From contig CALGCE010000209.1 in the NCBI GenBank assembly GCA_937884625.1, positions 1 through 10,800 of the forward strand: a stretch of 10,800 nucleotides of DNA, read 5' to 3'. The stretch is from an uncultured Clostridia bacterium (lineage in GTDB: Bacteria; Bacillota; Clostridia; Oscillospirales; Acutalibacteraceae). A model generated the notes under the pieces. That model had not been told where the DNA came from. It did not search any database and saw only the letters and a program-made list of their open reading frames with translations. How positions within the stretch are numbered: the first letter of the stretch is position 1; each line of letters begins with the position of its first letter. This document shows positions 6,246-10,800 of the stretch, one piece after another. Both the position numbers and the translations under genes were made by a program.

Positions 6246-7502
6246 ATGGCAAAACCAACAAAATTTAATTTTTCAACAGTAATTACTATTGACCCCGAAG
6301 AGTCGCTTATTCGCTTTTTTTCAATGACCGCAGGCGATGAGAATACGCTTAGTAATGAAACAAAAAAATGCAAAACACGGTTATTTGATAAAGAGTTTTT
6401 TGACAGGTTTGGGGAACTTGTAAACGACTATGCTTTGCAGTATCCGTCTGCACAGGCGGCAGGTGTTACCATAGTATTGCCTGACCGTTCGGTTGCTACC
6501 GACGTTATAAGTATTCCTACTCTTCGCCGTAAAAAAATCGACGAATCACTCTCTGTTGCCATAAATGACCTTTATAAAAATTCTTCCGAACTTAAAATCA
6601 ATTCCTTTATGACAACTCAAAACAAGCAGTATACTACATACGGACTTTCAATTATGCAAAATTCTCTACTGTCATCACTGTATACCGCATGTTCAACCTG
6701 CAAAATGATTCCGCAGGCAATTACTTTTGCCGCCAACTCAACCGTAAATGCAGTTCAAACTCTAAATCCGAAACTTAACAACGGCACATATTTATTTATG
6801 GATATTAAATCTAATTACACAAGGGTTTCTTTTGTATCAAAAGGACGCACCTGCGGTTATTATTTTCTGCCGTTCGGTTACTCGATTTTGGAAAACACCC
6901 GTCATTTAGCCGCCGAAGATATGCTTTTTGACCATTCAAAAGCCGACCTATTGGTTTTAAACGCAAAGGAAAAGGCAAAAGCAAAGCAACTTACTATGAT
7001 GCAAAACGATAATGCTACGCAATTAGGCGAGTCAATGGCGGAAGACGAAGCAAATGCAAACGAAAACAAAGCCGAAGACATTTTGGACGATGAGGACGAG
7101 GGCGATGTATTTACAAAAGGCAACGTATCTAAAACTGCCACCCAGACTTTTAAGACGTTACCTAAAAAACAACCGAGAAAGTTGCCTAAATATATGCTAC
7201 GTCCCTCCCCTACTTCCGAAGACGAATATACCTATGAAAATTTCCGTTTATTCGTAAAATGGGCGTTAAATCTCATTCAAACCAATCGCAAACAGTTATG
7301 GCAGGATAAACCCGAATCTGTTTATGTTAATATGCCTTCTAAATTTAACTTTGTTTACGATATGGTAAACGAAGAGAAAAAGCAAAATGGTGTAACCTTT
7401 GTACCGCTTGATTTAAAAGGTGTTTCCGATAATATAGTCAACAATCTTGAATCATACGGCGGATTTTTCACATCGCAGTTCAATCAGTCAAATAACTTCT
7501 AA
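6246..7502 (+). CDS. pilM: Divergent PilM-like actin-fold pilus assembly protein, 418 aa
   Basis: There is no signal peptide or membrane segment, so the protein is cytoplasmic. The order of elements resembles PilM/GspL actin-like domains. A first strand, TVITIDPEESLIRFF, lies near residues 11-25. VTIVLPDRSVATDVISIP (74-91) resembles the PilM strand that reads ALP.....R.I..P. The second phosphate-loop region, LFMDIKSNYTRVSFV, is at 183-197, followed by LPFG (208-211). In T4P systems PilM forms a cytoplasmic ring linking PilN/PilO to PilB/PilC. Here the nucleotide-binding glycines expected after D16 and D186 are replaced (DPEE, DIKS), and an acidic low-complexity stretch (about 263-287) followed by a basic one (about 306-315) interrupts the fold. 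ATG 6246 is preferred over ATG 6207 because AGGGAAG precedes it. It sits 17 bases after the preceding stop. Confidence in the fold is moderate; ATP binding is doubtful. Confidence 0.72.
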   Translation: MAKPTKFNFSTVITIDPEESLIRFFSMTAGDENTLSNETKKCKTRLFDKEFFDRFGELVNDYALQYPSAQAAGVTIVLPDRSVATDVISIPTLRRKKIDESLSVAINDLYKNSSELKINSFMTTQNKQYTTYGLSIMQNSLLSSLYTACSTCKMIPQAITFAANSTVNAVQTLNPKLNNGTYLFMDIKSNYTRVSFVSKGRTCGYYFLPFGYSILENTRHLAAEDMLFDHSKADLLVLNAKEKAKAKQLTMMQNDNATQLGESMAEDEANANENKAEDILDDEDEGDVFTKGNVSKTATQTFKTLPKKQPRKLPKYMLRPSPTSEDEYTYENFRLFVKWALNLIQTNRKQLWQDKPESVYVNMPSKFNFVYDMVNEEKKQNGVTFVPLDLKGVSDNIVNNLESYGGFFTSQFNQSNNF

Positions 7503-7516
7503 CAGTCGGTGGTTTT

Positions 7517-8317
7517 ATGAACATTCAATTAATAGTTTTTTTACTGACGGGTATTATAGGGCTTTGCGTAGGCAGTTTTTTAAATGTTGTTATATACAGG
7601 TTGCCTAATAATATGAGTTTGGCTTTTCCGCCGTCACACTGCACAGAGTGTGATTATAAACTTAAATGGTATGATAATATTCCGATAATTTCCTACATAT
7701 TACTTAAAGGTAAATGCCGTAAGTGTAAAACTCATATTTCAATTAGATATACGCTCGTTGAAATACTTAATACAGTTCTTTGGCTTTTATGCCTCTTACA
7801 GTTTGGAATTGACAGTTGGCAAAGTATCGTTTGTTCTGCATCCACTGCCCTTGCCTGCTCAATTTGTATATGTGTTGCATTTATAGATTTAGAATACCAA
7901 ATCATTTTTGACAGATTTCAAATTATGTTAGGAATTCTTGCAATTATATTTACCGTAGCCGACACTAAGACTTCCGTTCTATCACATATAATCGGTGCAG
8001 TTGCAGGCGGTCTTGTGTTTTTCGTTATAGGATATTTTGTAAGCAAAAAAGTAGGCAAAGAGGCACTTGGCGGCGGAGATATTAAATTTGCTTTCGTTTC
8101 AGGTCTGTTTTTAGGCTGGGGCAAACTTCTCCTTATGATGCTGATTTCTTCAATTAGTGCCTGTATTGTACTCGCACTAATACAAAAAAACAATAAAGAA
8201 GATACAAAAAACAATGAGTATCCGTTCGGTCCGTTTTTGACCGCAGGATTTATTATTGCACTTATCTTCGGTACTGTAATTATCAATACTTATTTACACA
8301 TTTTGGGATTGGAGTGA
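7517..8317 (+). CDS. pilD: Prepilin peptidase / N-methyltransferase PilD (A24 family), 266 aa
   Basis: This is the membrane aspartyl protease that cleaves prepilins after the leader Gly and methylates the new N-terminus. The N-terminal motif GSFLNVVIYRLP (19-30) is intact. The zinc-type cysteine pairs C42-x2-C45 and C67-x2-C70 surround KWYDNIPIISY. The catalytic aspartates are D124 in AFIDLEYQIIFD and D188 in GGGDIKF, the GxGD-type motif of the family. Several hydrophobic segments follow, and the C-terminal FGPFLTAGFI signature is present. Its length of 266 is usual for bifunctional members. The start ATG 7517 follows a weak GGTGG ribosome binding site, 14 bases after the PilM stop. Its expected substrates are the pilins encoded at 603-4770, and perhaps the one at 4778-5440. 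Confidence 0.96.
   Translation: MNIQLIVFLLTGIIGLCVGSFLNVVIYRLPNNMSLAFPPSHCTECDYKLKWYDNIPIISYILLKGKCRKCKTHISIRYTLVEILNTVLWLLCLLQFGIDSWQSIVCSASTALACSICICVAFIDLEYQIIFDRFQIMLGILAIIFTVADTKTSVLSHIIGAVAGGLVFFVIGYFVSKKVGKEALGGGDIKFAFVSGLFLGWGKLLLMMLISSISACIVLALIQKNNKEDTKNNEYPFGPFLTAGFIIALIFGTVIINTYLHILGLE
8311..8314 (+). promoter_or_regulatory. Ribosome binding site supporting a TTG start for pilC
   Basis: GGAG, inside the end of pilD, lies 10 bases before TTG 8325. The TTG start gives the N-terminus MQQYKYTAV that is typical of PilC proteins. No ATG near here in that frame would preserve it. Confidence 0.75.
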
Positions 8318-8324
8318 CAATTAA

Positions 8325-9536
8325 TTGCAACAGTATAAATATACTGCCGTTAATCTTCAAAAGGAAAAGTTCAGCGGTACTTTCATAGCACAGGACGAAC
8401 GTGATTTGGCGGCACAACTTGCAAAACAAAATCTTTTTTTGGTGTCTTGTTCTGTGTATTCGGGTAAAACACCGTCCGCATTTTTCACAACGGGTACGGG
8501 TAAGGTGTCACTGCAAGAACTTACAACCTTTTGCAGTCAGTTTTCAATTATGCTTACAGCGGGAATACCGATTTTAGAGGCTCTTGAATCACTTAAAGAG
8601 CAATCTTTTTCAACCTTTTTCAAAAACCTGCTTGAAATGGTATATGATGACGTTAAGGGCGGTATTATGCTATCGGAAGCACTTAATAAACATAAAAAGG
8701 TCTTCCCTGACTTTTTCAGAAGTATGGTATACGTCGGCGAAGCAAGTGGAAAACTCGAAATGGTTTTTAAGTCGCTTTCTGAATATTATGAAAAGGATAA
8801 CGCCATCAAGCGTAAAACAAAAAGTGCCTTTTCATACCCGATTATGCTCGGTTGTATGACGGTTGGTATCGTTATTTTGATGCTTTTGTTTGTAGTACCG
8901 ACATTCAGAGAAACTTTAAATGACCTTGATGTTGAAATTACGGGTATTACCGCCGTAATTTTCAAACTTTCTGAATTTATGCTTGCTAAATGGTTATATA
9001 TTTTGGCTATTATCTGCGTTATCGGTATAGGTATTGTTATATTTGTCAACACAGATTACGGTTCAAAAATAGTTGATACTTTAAAAGTCGAATTACCAAT
9101 ACTTAAAAAGGTACAAATTGACCTTATAACATCACGTTTTGCACGTGGATTTGCACTTCTTTTGTCAAGCGGTATGGATATTGTAGAAGCATTGGATACC
9201 GTTTCAATTATTATAGGCAATCAAAACGTTGCCGCAAGATTTAAAAAGGCTACTGAAGAAGTAAAACATGGTACTTCCCTTTCGGTTGCCTTTGAAAGAC
9301 AGTGTATTTTCCCTCAAATTCTTCTGCAAATGATTGCGGTCGGCGAAAAAACCGCTACTTTAAGCGATGTACTTAACCGTTCGTGCAGTTATTTTGACGA
9401 CCAAGTTGAGGCAACACTTACATCAGTTACCGCAAAAATTCAACCCGCTATGCTTATAATTATGGGCGGTATCATAGGTGTACTGTTTATTGCAATTTAC
9501 TCGCCGATGATTTCAATTATGACAAGTCTTGTTTAA
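8325..9536 (+). CDS. pilC: Type IV pilus inner-membrane platform protein PilC (GspF family), 403 aa
   Basis: PilC is the polytopic membrane protein on which pilins are assembled; it transmits the motion of the ATPase PilB. Length (403) and layout match the family. A small N-terminal beta domain (YKYTAVN, residues 4-10) is followed by two T2SF domains, the first at about 66-190 and the second at about 268-392. Both repeats carry the family signature of an aromatic/Arg start, LL.SG(M/I)..(V/L)EAL, a helical bundle and VG(E)....L (LTAGIPILEAL at 77-87 with VGEASGKL at 137-144; LSSGMDIVEAL at 280-290 with VGEKTATL at 339-346). Membrane helices are expected near 172-192, 222-242 and 374-394. It is 7 bases from pilD and 19 bases from pilB, so co-expression is very likely. 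The start is a TTG codon with a good ribosome binding site. Confidence 0.96.
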   Translation: MQQYKYTAVNLQKEKFSGTFIAQDERDLAAQLAKQNLFLVSCSVYSGKTPSAFFTTGTGKVSLQELTTFCSQFSIMLTAGIPILEALESLKEQSFSTFFKNLLEMVYDDVKGGIMLSEALNKHKKVFPDFFRSMVYVGEASGKLEMVFKSLSEYYEKDNAIKRKTKSAFSYPIMLGCMTVGIVILMLLFVVPTFRETLNDLDVEITGITAVIFKLSEFMLAKWLYILAIICVIGIGIVIFVNTDYGSKIVDTLKVELPILKKVQIDLITSRFARGFALLLSSGMDIVEALDTVSIIIGNQNVAARFKKATEEVKHGTSLSVAFERQCIFPQILLQMIAVGEKTATLSDVLNRSCSYFDDQVEATLTSVTAKIQPAMLIIMGGIIGVLFIAIYSPMISIMTSLV

Positions 9537-9555
9537 AAGGAAACGGAGTTAACTT

Positions 9556-10800
9556 ATGAATATAAACGAAGATTTATTACAATTTTATGTGTATAAAAAG
9601 TTAATCAAGAAAAAGGACGTAGAACAGATTTTAGAGGATAGCCACCGTCTGCATACTACTGCCCGTGACTATCTTTTACTAAAAGAAATTACTACCGAAA
9701 CAACCGAACTCGAAGCACTTGCAGATTACCACTGTATGCCGTTTATCGAACTCGATATGTTGGATATTAATAAGGAGTTACTTGATAAGTTTTCTTTCAG
9801 TCTTATTCAAAAGCACAAATTTATCCCCGTAACTATCGAAAAAGACGGTACACTTATAATAGCAGTCGGAAAACCGCTTGACTGTAATGCACTCTCTGCA
9901 ATATCGGTATGTTATCCGTGTCCAATTGACTGTATTTTGACACCGCCTACCCAAATTGAGCGTTATATAGACTCAATTGCCGCCGTTATTTCAACCTCAA
10001 AGGCATTAAATGACCTCAATTCCGAAAAGGACGAACGCCTTTTTGCCGACAGTGAGGGCATACAAGGCTTAATAACCCAAAGAGATGACGTTATTAATAA
10101 CCCTGCTGTAAGACTTGTTGATTCGATAATTAAAGAGGCTATTCCCTACCGTGCAAGTGATATACATATTGAACCTTTTGAAAAAAAGGTTAAGGTAAGA
10201 TACCGTATAGACGGCGACCTGCAAGAACGTGCCGACTTCCCTATCGAATCCTATGCCGCAATTTGTGCAAGACTTAAAATTATGTCGGGTATGGATATAT
10301 CCGAACACCGTATTCCTCAGGACGGACGAATTAATATGGTAATAGGCGGTAAGGAATATGACTTCCGTGTATCGTCACTTCCTACCGTATCGGGCGAAAA
10401 ATTCGTTATAAGAATACTTGATAAGTCATCATTCCATTTTACCCGTTCTGACCTTGGCTTTACTGATACCGAAAGCGTACTTATTGATAAGATGTTAGCA
10501 CGTCCGCACGGAATTATACTTCTTACCGGTCCTACGGGTTGCGGTAAATCCACGACGCTTTATTCATTCTTAAAAGAACTTAATAATCCAACTGTTAATA
10601 TTGTAACCGTTGAAGACCCTGTTGAGTATACCATGCTCGGTGTTAACCAAACTCAAATTAACCCAAGAGCAAATTTGACCTTTGCATCGGCTCTGCGTTC
10701 TATTTTGCGTCAGGACCCTGATGTAGTAATGGTCGGAGAGATACGTGACGAAGAAACCGCAGAGATTGCCGTCCGTGCCGCTATTACGGGACACCTTGTT
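9556..10800 (+). CDS. pilB: Type IV pilus assembly ATPase PilB (GspE family), 3' end outside window
   Basis: The first 415 residues are visible. An N-terminal MshEN/T2SSE_N-type domain (about 1-150) precedes the RecA-like motor. The Asp box is seen at 201-206 (SDIHIE) with the following RYRIDGDL. The Walker A loop is GPTGCGKST at 325-333, the VTVEDPVEY strand follows, and the Walker B region is RQDPDVVMVGEIRD at 385-398 with E395. The start of the His box (AITGHL) lies at the window edge. This combination marks the extension ATPase (PilB/GspE) rather than the retraction ATPase PilT, which lacks the N-terminal domain. A GGAG 7 bases before ATG 9556 supports the start. The ATPase should drive polymerisation through the adjacent PilC. 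The tetracysteine region found in many PilB proteins would lie beyond the window or may be absent. Confidence 0.96.
   Translation, partial: MNINEDLLQFYVYKKLIKKKDVEQILEDSHRLHTTARDYLLLKEITTETTELEALADYHCMPFIELDMLDINKELLDKFSFSLIQKHKFIPVTIEKDGTLIIAVGKPLDCNALSAISVCYPCPIDCILTPPTQIERYIDSIAAVISTSKALNDLNSEKDERLFADSEGIQGLITQRDDVINNPAVRLVDSIIKEAIPYRASDIHIEPFEKKVKVRYRIDGDLQERADFPIESYAAICARLKIMSGMDISEHRIPQDGRINMVIGGKEYDFRVSSLPTVSGEKFVIRILDKSSFHFTRSDLGFTDTESVLIDKMLARPHGIILLTGPTGCGKSTTLYSFLKELNNPTVNIVTVEDPVEYTMLGVNQTQINPRANLTFASALRSILRQDPDVVMVGEIRDEETAEIAVRAAITGHLV

Noticed and set aside
7918..8286. 122-residue antisense open frame within pilD
   Set aside because: It is a shadow of the well-supported PilD frame; its composition mirrors the hydrophobic codons on the other strand.
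1..10800. Mobile elements, CRISPR arrays, tRNA or rRNA genes
   Set aside because: I saw no spaced direct repeats, terminal inverted repeats with a transposase gene, or cloverleaf-like segments; nearly all of the window is taken up by the pilus genes.

Overview
The window carries most of a type IV pilus (T4P) assembly locus, with every supported gene on the + strand. The DNA is AT-rich, ribosome binding sites are strong GGAGG types, TTG and GTG starts occur beside ATG, and genes are tightly packed. No secretin gene is seen. Together these point to a Gram-positive (monoderm) Firmicute of the Clostridia, possibly a gut or rumen member of the Oscillospiraceae/Ruminococcaceae type. The genus cannot be named from the sequence.

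Layout: (1) positions 1-374 hold the 3' end of an upstream gene for an acidic, cysteine-free protein, possibly a pilin, closed by a clear intrinsic terminator at 401-431. (2) A good sigma-A type promoter (524-552, TTGCAT-17 bp-TATAAT with an extended -10) opens a new transcription unit. (3) Three genes for proteins with prepilin-like N-termini follow: a 174-aa minor pilin (603-1127), a 1206-aa giant pilin-like protein with internal repeats (1150-4770), and a 220-aa pilin-like protein with an offset glutamate and a second, C-terminal membrane segment (4778-5440). (4) Overlapping the last of these is a 266-aa paralogue of the prepilin peptidase that keeps the cysteine pairs but has lost one catalytic Asp and the glycines around the other (5428-6228). 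(5) Then come a divergent PilM-like protein (6246-7502), a prepilin peptidase with intact catalytic motifs, PilD (7517-8317), the platform protein PilC (8325-9536) and the assembly ATPase PilB (9556 to beyond the window end).

How they work together: PilD should cleave the leaders of the pilins at the Gly|hydrophobic junction. PilB, through PilC in the membrane, should drive their assembly, with the PilM-like protein as a cytoplasmic partner. The two canonical minor pilins are likely to prime or cap the pilus, and the giant one is a candidate tip adhesin. pilN, pilO and pilT are not in the window.

The unusual core is the pair formed by the two-membrane-segment pilin-like protein and the degenerate peptidase. 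They overlap by 13 bases, and the second gene lacks an obvious ribosome binding site. With the giant pilin just upstream, they form a candidate undescribed accessory module of a clostridial T4P.
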